A stretch of DNA of 64,000 nt from Hymenobacter armeniacus (lineage in GTDB: Bacteria; Bacteroidota; Bacteroidia; Cytophagales; Hymenobacteraceae), in contig NZ_JACXAC010000009.1 in the NCBI RefSeq assembly GCF_014699055.1, positions 1 through 64,000 of the forward strand, written 5' to 3'. The position numbers were made by a program, and so were the translations under genes. Of this stretch, positions 18,549-27,078 are shown in pieces (positions within the stretch are counted from its first letter, which is position 1; every line of letters starts with the position of its first letter). The notes below the pieces were generated by a model that saw only the letters and a program-made list of their open reading frames with translations, was not told the origin of the DNA and did no database searches.

Positions 18549-18653
18549 ATCAGTTTTCAGTTGATGGTGAACAGTCGTCGATAGAGGAATTTGTCGGCGC
18601 CAAATACTCTCACCTAAAACTGATAGCTGCTCACTGTTAACTGATAACTGACA
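18549..18653. repeat. Imperfect inverted repeat ahead of araB
   Basis: Arms at about 18549-18575 and 18627-18653 match imperfectly through TCAGTT..CAGTT....GTGA.CAG, with about 50 bases between them. The arms are built from degenerate TCAGTTATCAGTTAACAGT-like units, a style seen in dispersed intergenic repeats. It fills the whole gap between the mutarotase gene and araB and ends about 5 bases before the GTG start, so it could form an RNA hairpin over the araB start. Confidence 0.5.
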
Positions 18654-18658
18654 CTCCC

Positions 18659-20383
18659 GTGGAACAAACCCTTCCTGCCTACGTCATCGGCGTCGACTAC
18701 GGCACCGACTCCGTGCGCGCCGTGCTCGTGGATGCCCGCACCGGGGCCGAAAAAGCCCAGGCCGTGCACCACTACACGCGCTGGAAAACCCTGCAGTACT
18801 GCAACCCCGCCAAAAACCAGTTCCGCCAGCACCCGCTCGACTACATTGAAGGGCTGGAGGCCGTGGTGCGCCGCGTGGCCCAGCAAGTGCCCGCCGACCA
18901 GGTTAAAGGCCTGGCCGTGGACACCACCGGCAGCACGCCCGGCCCGGTGAATGCCGATGGCGTGGCCCTGGGCCTGCTGCCCGAGTTTGCCGACAACCCC
19001 AATGCTCAGTTCGTGCTCTGGAAAGACCACACCGCGCTGGATGAGGCCGCCGAAATCAACCACAAAGCCCGCACCTGGGGCGGCGAGGACTACACCAAGT
19101 TCGAAGGCGGCATTTATTCTTCGGAATGGTTTTGGGCCAAAATTGCCCACGTGGTGCGCGAGGACGCCGCCGTGGCCAGCGCCGCCCACTCCTGGATGGA
19201 GCACTGCGACTGGATTACGCTGCTGCTCACGGGCGGCGAGCTGGCCAGCTTCAAGCGCAGCCGCTGCGCCGCCGGGCACAAGGCCATGTGGCACGAGAGC
19301 TGGGGCGGCCTGCCCGCCGAGGAGTTTCTCACCCACCTCGAACCTAAGCTGGCCGGTTTACGCAATCGATTATTCACCGAAACCTACACCGCCGACCAAG
19401 TAGCCGGCCACCTCTCCGAAGAGTGGGCCCAGCGCCTGGGCCTGAGCCCCGCCACGGTGGTGGCCGTGGGCTCCTTCGACGCCCACGCGGGCGCCGTGGC
19501 GGGCGAAATCGAAGCCTATTCGATGGTGAAGGTGATGGGCACCAGCACCTGCGACATCGTGGTGGCGCCGACCAGCGAAGTGGGCGACCACCTCGTGGCC
19601 GGCATCTGCGGGCAGGTCGATGGCTCCGTGATTCCGGGCATGCTGGGGCTCGAAGCCGGGCAGTCGGCCTTTGGCGACCTGCTGGCCTGGTTCCGGCAGA
19701 TGCTGGAGTGGCCCCTGCAACATGTGCTGAGCACCTCCAAGGTGCTGACGCCCGAGCTGCAAGCCGCCCTGCGCGAAGAAATGAGCAACACGCTGCTGGT
19801 GCAACTCAGCGAAGCAGCCGCCGCCGTAGACCCCGCCGAGTCGCAGGTGCTGGCCCTGGATTGGGTGAACGGCCGCCGCACGCCCGACGCCAACCAAGCC
19901 CTGAAAGGCGCCCTGATGAACCTGACCATGGGCACGAGCGCGCCCCAGGTATTCCGGGCCTTGGTAGAGGCCATCTGCTACGGTTCGAAGCAGATTGTGG
20001 AGCGGTTTGAAGAGGAAGGCATTGCCATCAAGCAGGTCATCGGCATCGGCGGCGTGGCCAAGAAGTCGCAGTTTGTGATGCAGACGCTGGCCGACGTGCT
20101 CGACCGGCCCATCAAAATAGCCGTGTCGGAGCAGGCACCGGCGCTGGGCGCGGCCATGTACGCGGCCGTGGCCGCCGGCATTCACCCCGACGTGCTGACG
20201 GCCCAGAAGGCCATGGGCAGCGGCTTTGCCGAAACCTACGAGCCCAACCCCGCCCGCGTGGCCGACTACCAGGCCCGCTACGCGCAGTACCAGGCCTTCG
20301 GCCGGTTTGTGGAGACGGCGACCGTAGGTCAGTCCGAGGAGCCCGTTATGGAAACCGAAACGCCCGCCATCACCACCGCATGA
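18659..20383 (+). CDS. araB: L-ribulokinase
   Basis: A 574-residue FGGY-family kinase that phosphorylates L-ribulose to L-ribulose 5-phosphate with ATP in the cytoplasm (E. coli AraB is 566 residues). Translation appears to start at GTG 18659 (protein begins MEQTLPAYVIGVDYGTDSVR), because the phosphate-1 motif GVDYGTDSVRAVLVD must lie within the first 25 residues. Other landmarks are VDTTGSTPGPVN, SFDAHAGAVAGEI, GTSTCDIVV and the C-terminal GIGGVAKKSQFVMQTLADVL. The last codons overlap the araD ATG (ATGA at 20380-20383), implying translational coupling. A site resembling the LacI operator lies inside the gene at 19360-19375. Confidence 0.96.
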   Translation: MEQTLPAYVIGVDYGTDSVRAVLVDARTGAEKAQAVHHYTRWKTLQYCNPAKNQFRQHPLDYIEGLEAVVRRVAQQVPADQVKGLAVDTTGSTPGPVNADGVALGLLPEFADNPNAQFVLWKDHTALDEAAEINHKARTWGGEDYTKFEGGIYSSEWFWAKIAHVVREDAAVASAAHSWMEHCDWITLLLTGGELASFKRSRCAAGHKAMWHESWGGLPAEEFLTHLEPKLAGLRNRLFTETYTADQVAGHLSEEWAQRLGLSPATVVAVGSFDAHAGAVAGEIEAYSMVKVMGTSTCDIVVAPTSEVGDHLVAGICGQVDGSVIPGMLGLEAGQSAFGDLLAWFRQMLEWPLQHVLSTSKVLTPELQAALREEMSNTLLVQLSEAAAAVDPAESQVLALDWVNGRRTPDANQALKGALMNLTMGTSAPQVFRALVEAICYGSKQIVERFEEEGIAIKQVIGIGGVAKKSQFVMQTLADVLDRPIKIAVSEQAPALGAAMYAAVAAGIHPDVLTAQKAMGSGFAETYEPNPARVADYQARYAQYQAFGRFVETATVGQSEEPVMETETPAITTA

Positions 20384-21081
20384 GCCAATACCAGGACCTG
20401 AAACAGGCGTGCTACGACGCCAACATGCAGCTGCCCAAGCTCGGGCTGGTGCTTTTCACCTTTGGCAACGCCAGCGTGGTCGACCGCGACAAGCAGGTGT
20501 TTGCCATCAAGCCCAGCGGCGTGCCGTATGAGCTGCTCAAGCCCGAAGACATCGTCATCCTCGACTTCGCCAACAATGTGCTGGAAGGTGAGAAGCGGCC
20601 GTCGTCGGACACCAAAACCCACGCCGTGCTCTACAGCCATTGGGAGCACATCGGCGGCATTGTGCACACGCACAGCACCTACGCCACGGCCTGGGCCCAG
20701 GCCCAGCGCGACATTCCCATCCTCGGCACCACCCACGCCGACCACCTCACCGTCGACATTCCCTGCGCGCCGCCCATGGACGACGCCATGATTGCCGGCG
20801 ACTACGAGCACCAGACCGGCTGGCAAATCCTCAACGAATTCCAGCGCCGCGGCCTCTCGCCCAGCGAGGTGGAAATGGTGCTGCTGGCCAACCACGCCCC
20901 CTTCAGCTGGGGCAAAACCGTAGACAAAGCCGTGTACAACAGCGCCGTGCTGGAGGAAGTGGCCCGCATGGCCTACCTCAGCTGCACGCTGCGGCCGGAG
21001 GTGCCGCGCCTCAAGGACGCCCTCATTCGCAAGCACTACGAGCGCAAGCACGGCGTGCATTCCTACTACGGACAGTCGTAA
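20380..21081 (+). CDS. araD: L-ribulose-5-phosphate 4-epimerase
   Basis: A 233-residue class II aldolase-family zinc enzyme that converts L-ribulose 5-phosphate to D-xylulose 5-phosphate, the last step of the bacterial arabinose pathway (E. coli AraD is 231 residues). The zinc-binding histidines are visible in HTHSTYATAWAQ and in NHAPFSWGK. The substrate-binding segments FTFGNASVVDRDKQVFAIKPSG and SDTKTHAVLY are also present. The start ATG overlaps the araB stop by four bases. A short gap of 143 bases containing an operator-like palindrome separates it from araA. Confidence 0.96.
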   Translation: MSQYQDLKQACYDANMQLPKLGLVLFTFGNASVVDRDKQVFAIKPSGVPYELLKPEDIVILDFANNVLEGEKRPSSDTKTHAVLYSHWEHIGGIVHTHSTYATAWAQAQRDIPILGTTHADHLTVDIPCAPPMDDAMIAGDYEHQTGWQILNEFQRRGLSPSEVEMVLLANHAPFSWGKTVDKAVYNSAVLEEVARMAYLSCTLRPEVPRLKDALIRKHYERKHGVHSYYGQS

Positions 21082-21147
21082 CTCCTTTACACAACCAAAA
21101 CCTCCGGCCGAGCGTCGCGAAGCACCCCGCGTGCTGCTTCCTTGCCA

Positions 21148-21163
21148 ACACAATCGATTGATT
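21148..21163. promoter_or_regulatory. LacI-type operator upstream of araA
   Basis: ACACAATCGATTGATT: the left half-site is identical to the susC operator and the right half matches 6 of 8 bases. The central 10-bp palindrome CAATCGATTG is intact. It lies 61 bases before the araA ATG in the only sizeable gap inside the araBDA run, suggesting an internal, separately repressed promoter. No clear TAnnTTTG box is seen. Confidence 0.6.
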
Positions 21164-21224
21164 ACCTGCGCAGGCGAAATGCTTCTCGGCGCTCGGCCTG
21201 ACCGCCTCATTCCCCTTCCACCCC

Positions 21225-22715
21225 ATGATTGACATTTCCCACTACGAAGCCTGGTTCATCACCGGCACCCAGCACCTTTACGGCCCCGAAACCCTGGAAG
21301 AAGTGGCCCGCCACTCGCAGCAGATTGCCGAGGAGCTGGGCAGCAAATTGCCCATCAACATCGTCTACAAGCCCATTCTGAAAACGCCGCAGGAGATTTA
21401 CAAGCTCATGCAGGAAGCCAACCAGGCGGAGAATTGCGTGGGTTTGATTGCGTGGATGCACACGTTTTCCCCCGCCAAAATGTGGATAAACGGGTTGAAA
21501 ATCCTGCAAAAGCCGCTGGCGCACCTGCACACGCAGTTCAACCGCGACATTCCGTGGGCCGACATCGACATGGACTTCATGAACACCAACCAATCGGCGC
21601 ACGGCGACCGGGAGTTTGGCTTCATCGGGACGCGCATGCGGCTGAACCGCAAAGTGGTGATGGGCCACTGGCAGAGCGCCGCCGTGCAGGAAAGCCTGGG
21701 CGTGTGGGCGCGCGTGGCCTGCGCCTGGGCCGACTGGCAGGGCGCCCGCTTCGTGCGATTCGGCGACAACATGCGCTACGTGGCCGTGACCGAAGGCGAC
21801 AAGGTGGAAGCCGAAATCAAGTTCGGCTACGAGGTGAACACCTATGGCATCGGCGATTTGGTGGCCGTGGTGAACGAAGTGAGCGACAGCCAGATTGACG
21901 AGCTGCTGGCTACTTATGAAAAGGAATACGAGCTGGCCGACGACCTGAAAGCCGGCGGCGCCCAGCGCGAGAGCCTGCGCGAAGCCGCCCGCATCGAGGC
22001 CGGCCTGCGCAAGTTTTTGCAAGACAAAGGCGCCAAAGGCTTCACCGACACGTTTGAGGACCTGCACGGTATGGCCCAGCTGCCCGGCATCGCCACGCAG
22101 CGGCTCATGGCCGAGGGCTACGGCTTTGGCGGCGAGGGCGACTGGAAAACCTCGGCCCTGGTGCGCGCCATGAAGGTGATGGGCGCCGGCCTGCCCGGCG
22201 GCAACTCCTTCATGGAAGACTACACCTATCATTTTGAGCCCGGCAACGAGCAGGTGCTCGGCTCGCACATGCTCGAAATTTGCCCGAGCATTGCCGAAGG
22301 CAAGGTGAAGGTGGAAGTGCACCCGCTGGGCATCGGCGGCAAGGCCGACCCGGCCCGCTTGGTGTTCAACTGCCCCGCCGGCCCGGCCCTGAATGCCACC
22401 ATCGTGGACCTGGGCAACCGCTTCCGCATGATTGTGAACGAGGTGGAAGCCGTGCTGCCCGCCGCCGACCTGCCCAAGCTGCCGGTGGCCCGCGTGCTTT
22501 GGAAAGTGCAGCCCAGCCTGGCCGTCGGAGCCGCCGCTTGGATACTGGCCGGCGGCGCCCACCACACCGGCTACAGCCAGAACCTGACAGCCGAACACCT
22601 GGAAGACTTCGCTGAGATGGCCGGCATCGAGTTCGTGCTCATCGACGCCGACACCAAGCTGCGCACCTTCAAAAACGAGCTGCGCTACAACGAAGTGGCC
22701 TTCGGCGGGCGCTAA
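21225..22715 (+). CDS. araA: L-arabinose isomerase
   Basis: A 496-residue Mn-dependent cytoplasmic isomerase converting L-arabinose to L-ribulose (E. coli AraA has 500). The metal and catalytic residues can be assigned by comparison with E. coli: Glu304 in GEGDWK, Glu331 in FMEDYTYHF, His348 in GSHMLEICPS and His447 in AHHTGYS. The N-terminal WFITGTQHLYGPETLEEV is diagnostic. The gene has its own upstream operator-like palindrome and is followed by an intergenic repeat before the GH51 gene. The order B-D-A, rather than A-B-D, puts the first enzyme of the pathway last. Confidence 0.97.
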   Translation: MIDISHYEAWFITGTQHLYGPETLEEVARHSQQIAEELGSKLPINIVYKPILKTPQEIYKLMQEANQAENCVGLIAWMHTFSPAKMWINGLKILQKPLAHLHTQFNRDIPWADIDMDFMNTNQSAHGDREFGFIGTRMRLNRKVVMGHWQSAAVQESLGVWARVACAWADWQGARFVRFGDNMRYVAVTEGDKVEAEIKFGYEVNTYGIGDLVAVVNEVSDSQIDELLATYEKEYELADDLKAGGAQRESLREAARIEAGLRKFLQDKGAKGFTDTFEDLHGMAQLPGIATQRLMAEGYGFGGEGDWKTSALVRAMKVMGAGLPGGNSFMEDYTYHFEPGNEQVLGSHMLEICPSIAEGKVKVEVHPLGIGGKADPARLVFNCPAGPALNATIVDLGNRFRMIVNEVEAVLPAADLPKLPVARVLWKVQPSLAVGAAAWILAGGAHHTGYSQNLTAEHLEDFAEMAGIEFVLIDADTKLRTFKNELRYNEVAFGGR

Positions 22716-22735
22716 TTCCTGCCGCGCCGGCGTGG

Positions 22736-22835
22736 CGCCTCACCCCTGACCCCCTCTCCGCAAGGAGAGGGGAACCGGATGGGCTTCCTTCGATTACGTC
22801 TGGTGCCCCCTTCCGCCGGAGAGGGGCCGGGGCCG
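22736..22835. repeat. REP-like pair of inverted GC-rich hairpins
   Basis: A 9-bp perfect hairpin CCCCTCTCC-GCAA-GGAGAGGGG (22751-22772) with a GCAA tetraloop sits within CCTCACCCCTGACC. A second, degenerate copy in reverse orientation (about 22805-22835, CCGCCGGAGAGGGGCCGGGG) follows after about 32 bases. This looks like a dispersed REP/REPIN-type element between araA and the GH51 gene. It might also attenuate transcription. Confidence 0.55.
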
Positions 22836-22903
22836 ACGCGCCCGTTTGCGCCGCTCAATTGGCTTTCCGCTTTCGCTCAGTGAAACAAAAAATCCCACCA
22901 ACC

Positions 22904-24985
22904 ATGACCTACTCTCGTTCCCGTTTCCTGCTCGGCGCCGCGGGCCTGGCCCTGGCCGGTTTGCTGCCGGGCCCGGCGGCCCGTGCCCAAAGCGCGGCCC
23001 CGGCCACCATCACCGTGCAAGTGAGCCAGCCGGCCGCGCCGGTTTCGAAAAACATGTACGGCTTGTTTTTCGAGGACATCAACTTCGCGGCCGACGGCGG
23101 CCTGTACCCCGAATTGGTGAAGAACAAGTCCTTCGAAACCGACGACCACCTCCTCGGCTGGCGCGCCATCCGGGGCGCGGCGGGGCTGGAAAGCTACCTC
23201 GTGTCGACGGACCGGCCCATCAGCAACGCCAACAACCATTTCCTGCGACTGAGCGCCAAAACCGCGGGCCCGGATGCGGGCTTCGTGAACGAGGGCTTCC
23301 GCGGCATGGGCGTGAAGCAGGGGGCCGAGTACACGTTTTCGATTTACGCCCGCAAGGGCCCCGGCAGCGCGAGCGGCCTCAGCGTGACGCTGGAGGAGCC
23401 CGGCCGCAATGGCCCGGGCCCCGAAACGCCGGGTTCTGGCCAGGGGCTGGTGCAGGCCCAAATCACGGGCCTCACCACCGAGTGGAAGAAGTACTCCGTG
23501 GTGCTGAAACCGTCGGCCACCGCCGCGCGGGCCCGCCTCAAGCTGACGCTGGAAGGCGCCGGCACCGTGGACCTCGACGTGGTGTCGCTTTTCCCGAAAG
23601 ACACCTGGATGAAGCGCGAAAACGGCCTGCGGCCCGACCTCGTGCAGCTGCTCAAGGACATGAAACCGGGCTTCTTGCGTTTCCCCGGCGGCTGCATCGT
23701 GGAGGGCATTACGCTCGACAACCGCTACCAGTGGAAGGAAACCATCGGCGACGTGGCTTCGCGCAAGCCCATGATAAACCGCTGGAACAAGGAGTTCAAG
23801 CACCGCTACACGCCCGACTATTACCAGTCGTTCGGCCTGGGCTTTTTTGAGTATTTCCAGCTGTCGGAAGACATTGGGGCCGAGCCGCTGCCCATCCTGA
23901 ACGTGGGCATGGCCTGCCAGTTCAACTCGGCCGAGCTGGCGCCCATCAGCGCGGCCAAGGGCCCCAACGCGGCCGGCCAGGGCGACGAGCCCACGCTGGA
24001 CACTTTCATCCAGGACGCCCTCGATTTGATTGAATTCGCCAACGGCCCCGCCAGCAGCCCCTGGGGCGCCAAGCGCGCGGCCATGGGCCACCCCGCGCCC
24101 TTCAACCTGAAGATGATTGGCATCGGCAACGAGCAATGGGGCCCCCAGTACCTGGAGCGCTACGAGCCCTTTGCCAAGGCCGTGAAGGCCAAGTACCCGG
24201 CCATGCAGATTGTGAGCAGCGCCGGCCCCGCGCCGGAAGGCGACTTATTCGACAAAGCCACGCTGAAGCTGCGCGAGCTGAAGGCCGAGTACATCGACGA
24301 GCACTACTACGCCAAGCCGGAGTGGTTTCGCCAGAACGTGGGCCGCTACGACAACTACCCCCGCACCGGCCCCAAAATCTTCGCCGGCGAGTACGCCGCC
24401 CAGAGCGTGGCCATTGCCAGCCCCGACAACAAGAACAACTGGGACTGCGCCATCTCGGAAGCGGCCTTCATGACCGGCCTGGAACGCAACGCCGGCGTGG
24501 TGGCCATGGCTTCCTACGCGCCCATGCTGGCCCACGTAGACGCCTGGCAGTGGACGCCGAACCTGATTTGGTTCGACAACCTGACCGCCTACGGCACGGT
24601 GAACTACTACGTGCAGACGCTGTTTGCCCAAAACAAAGGCACCGCCGTGCTGCCCGTGCAACTGCCCGGCAATGCCAAAAACGGCACCGACAACCTCTTC
24701 GCCAGCGCCGTGGCCGACGCCCCCACCGGCGACGTCATCGTGAAGCTGGTGAACTACGCCGCCACGCCCCGCGCCGTGAAGGTGAACCTGGCCGGCGCCA
24801 AAAAAGTGGGCAAAACCGGCCGCGCCCTGGTGATGGCCAGCGACGACCTCAACGCCCAGAACACCATTCGGGAGCCCAAAAAGCTGACGCCGAAAGAAGA
24901 AAAAGTTGCCGTGTCGGGCTCGACGGTGAGCTACACGCTGGCGCCCAATTCCTTCACCGTGCTGCGCATTCCGGGCAAGAAGTAA
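22904..24985 (+). CDS. GH51 alpha-L-arabinofuranosidase
   Basis: A 693-residue exo-acting hydrolase that removes terminal alpha-L-arabinofuranose from arabinan, arabinoxylan or oligosaccharides. The ATG at 22904 gives a signal peptide (MTYSRSRFLLGAAGLALAG, cleavage near AARAQ); the upstream in-frame start at 22859 spoils it. Residues about 55-220 look like a carbohydrate-binding module (FFEDINFAADGGLYPELVKNKSFE). The TIM barrel follows, with acid/base Glu410 in GIGNEQWG and the probable nucleophile Glu496 in FAGEYAAQ. A beta-sandwich at about 590-693 closes the protein. With a signal peptide but no lipobox or T9SS tail it should be periplasmic. It is separated from GH127 by only 37 bases. Confidence 0.95.
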   Translation: MTYSRSRFLLGAAGLALAGLLPGPAARAQSAAPATITVQVSQPAAPVSKNMYGLFFEDINFAADGGLYPELVKNKSFETDDHLLGWRAIRGAAGLESYLVSTDRPISNANNHFLRLSAKTAGPDAGFVNEGFRGMGVKQGAEYTFSIYARKGPGSASGLSVTLEEPGRNGPGPETPGSGQGLVQAQITGLTTEWKKYSVVLKPSATAARARLKLTLEGAGTVDLDVVSLFPKDTWMKRENGLRPDLVQLLKDMKPGFLRFPGGCIVEGITLDNRYQWKETIGDVASRKPMINRWNKEFKHRYTPDYYQSFGLGFFEYFQLSEDIGAEPLPILNVGMACQFNSAELAPISAAKGPNAAGQGDEPTLDTFIQDALDLIEFANGPASSPWGAKRAAMGHPAPFNLKMIGIGNEQWGPQYLERYEPFAKAVKAKYPAMQIVSSAGPAPEGDLFDKATLKLRELKAEYIDEHYYAKPEWFRQNVGRYDNYPRTGPKIFAGEYAAQSVAIASPDNKNNWDCAISEAAFMTGLERNAGVVAMASYAPMLAHVDAWQWTPNLIWFDNLTAYGTVNYYVQTLFAQNKGTAVLPVQLPGNAKNGTDNLFASAVADAPTGDVIVKLVNYAATPRAVKVNLAGAKKVGKTGRALVMASDDLNAQNTIREPKKLTPKEEKVAVSGSTVSYTLAPNSFTVLRIPGKK

Positions 24986-25022
24986 CCCCCGGCCCGGGTT
25001 TTCCACCTCATTTGCCTCTGCC

Positions 25023-27074
25023 ATGACTTCGCCAATGCCTTTTCTGCTCGCCGTGGGCCTGGCGCTGGGCGCCTTGCCGGCCCCGGCCCAGCAGCGCGCC
25101 GACTACCCCATTCAGGCCGTGCCCTTCACCAAGGTGAAGCTGACCGATGCCTTCTGGCAGCCGCGCCTCAAAACCAACACCACCATCACCATTCCGGCGT
25201 CGTTTCAGCGCTGCGAGGCCACTAATCGGGTGAAGAACTTTGAGATGGCGGCGGCCAAATCGGGCAAGTTTGCCACCACGTTTCCCTTCGACGACACCGA
25301 CATTTACAAGACGCTGGAAGGGGCCTCGTACTCGCTCAGCCTGTACCCGGACAAGGAGCTGGCGGCGTACCTGGACGTGCTGATTGACAAGGTGGCCAAG
25401 GCCCAGGAGCCCGACGGCTACCTCTACACGGCCCGCACCATCGACCCGGCCCACCCGCACCCCTGGGCGGGCGCGCAGCGCTGGGAAAAGGAGCGCGAGC
25501 TCAGCCACGAGCTTTACAACGCCGGCCACCTCTACGAAGCCGCCGTGGCCCACTACCAGGCCACCGGCAAGAAAACCCTGCTCAACATCGCCCTCAAAAA
25601 CGCCGACCTGGTGTGCTCCGTGTTCGGGCCGGGCAAGCGGGTGGTGGCGCCCGGCCACGAAATCGTGGAAATGGCCCTGGTGAAGCTCTACCGCGTGACC
25701 GGCAAGCCGGAATACCTCCAAACCGCGAAGTTTTTCCTCGAGGCGCGCGGCCAATACAAGGGCTACGACCCCAAGAGCCCGGACGTGTGGCGCAACGGCC
25801 AGTACTGGCAGGACGACAAGCCCGTGGTGGCCCAGAAGGAAGCCGAAGGCCACGCCGTGCGCGCCGAATACCTGTACTCGGCCATGGCCGACGTGGCCGC
25901 CCTCACCGGCGACCGGCAGCTGCTGGCCGCCGTGGACACCATCTGGCAGAACATGGTGAGCAAGAAGTTCTACGTGACCGGCGGCACCGGCGCGGTGCCC
26001 GGCGGCGAGCGGTTTGGGCAGAACTACGAGCTGCCGAACGCCACGGCCTACAACGAAACCTGCGCCTCGGTGGCCCACATCTATTGGAACCAGCGCATGT
26101 TCCAGCTGCACGGCGACTCGAAGTACGCCGACATCATGGAGAAAGTGCTCTACAACGGCCTGCTCTCCGGCGTGGGCCTCGATGGCAAGTCCTTCTTCTA
26201 CTCCAACGCCATGCAGATTAAAAACTCGGCCAGCTTCCCGCAGACTGAGCCGGCGCGGGTGGGCTGGTTTGAGTGCTCCTGCTGCCCCACCAACCTGGCG
26301 CGGCTGTTTCCGTCGCTGCCGGGCTACGTGTACGGGCAGAACGGCAAAGACATTTATGTGAACCTGTTCGTGAGCGGCAGCGCCGACCTGGCCGTGAACA
26401 ACAAGGCCGTGCGCCTCACCCAAACCAACAATTACCCCTGGAGCGGCGACCTGAAGTTCACCGTCGAGCATGCTGCCACGTCGGATTTCAACCTGCTGGT
26501 GCGCATTCCCGGCTGGGCGCGCGGCCAGGCCATGCCTTCTGATTTGTACACGTTTGCCACGCCTTCGGCGGCGAAGGTGACCATCAAAGTGAACGGCAAG
26601 CCGGTGAGCTACGCCCTTCAACACGGCTACGCCGTGCTGGCCCGCAAGTGGAAAAAGAACGACGTGGTAGAGGTGAGCCTGCCCATGGAAGTGCGCACCG
26701 TGCAGGCCCACCCCAATGTGCCCGACAACGTGGGCAAAGTGGCCCTGCAGCGCGGCCCGGTGGTGTATTGCGCCGAGTGGACCGACAACGAGGGCAAGGC
26801 CAGCAACATCATCGTGCCGGTCGGCACGGCCTTCACCGCCGTCGAAAAGCCCGAGGTGCTGAACGGCATCACCCAGCTCACCGCCTCCGTGCCCGTGGTG
26901 AAAGTGGACCCGGCCACCAACACCATCAGCACCGTGCGCCAGACCCTGACGGCCATTCCATACTACGCCTGGGCCAACCGCGGCAAGGGCGAAATGACCG
27001 TCTGGTTTCCGCAGCAGGTGACCGACGTAGACCTGGTGACGCGGCGGGCCGTGGAGGCTACGCACGCGAAGTAG
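25023..27074 (+). CDS. GH127 beta-L-arabinofuranosidase
   Basis: A 683-residue (alpha/alpha)6-barrel hydrolase of the DUF1680/GH127 family. Characterised members such as HypBA1 of Bifidobacterium cleave beta-1,2-linked L-arabinofuranose disaccharide from hydroxyproline-rich plant glycoproteins, using a zinc-bound cysteine nucleophile. The equivalent residues are all present: Glu345 and Cys347 in NETCASVAH, and Cys420 and Cys421 in ECSCCPTNL. A signal peptide (MTSPMPFLLAVGLALGALPAPAQ) without lipobox indicates the periplasm. The C-terminal beta domains (from about residue 440) contain PLERGPVVYCAEW-like LQRGPVVYCAEW. Its presence broadens the locus beyond alpha-linked pectic arabinan. It converges with the next gene, leaving only 4 bases between stop codons. 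Confidence 0.94.
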   Translation: MTSPMPFLLAVGLALGALPAPAQQRADYPIQAVPFTKVKLTDAFWQPRLKTNTTITIPASFQRCEATNRVKNFEMAAAKSGKFATTFPFDDTDIYKTLEGASYSLSLYPDKELAAYLDVLIDKVAKAQEPDGYLYTARTIDPAHPHPWAGAQRWEKERELSHELYNAGHLYEAAVAHYQATGKKTLLNIALKNADLVCSVFGPGKRVVAPGHEIVEMALVKLYRVTGKPEYLQTAKFFLEARGQYKGYDPKSPDVWRNGQYWQDDKPVVAQKEAEGHAVRAEYLYSAMADVAALTGDRQLLAAVDTIWQNMVSKKFYVTGGTGAVPGGERFGQNYELPNATAYNETCASVAHIYWNQRMFQLHGDSKYADIMEKVLYNGLLSGVGLDGKSFFYSNAMQIKNSASFPQTEPARVGWFECSCCPTNLARLFPSLPGYVYGQNGKDIYVNLFVSGSADLAVNNKAVRLTQTNNYPWSGDLKFTVEHAATSDFNLLVRIPGWARGQAMPSDLYTFATPSAAKVTIKVNGKPVSYALQHGYAVLARKWKKNDVVEVSLPMEVRTVQAHPNVPDNVGKVALQRGPVVYCAEWTDNEGKASNIIVPVGTAFTAVEKPEVLNGITQLTASVPVVKVDPATNTISTVRQTLTAIPYYAWANRGKGEMTVWFPQQVTDVDLVTRRAVEATHAK

Positions 27075-27078
27075 GCCG

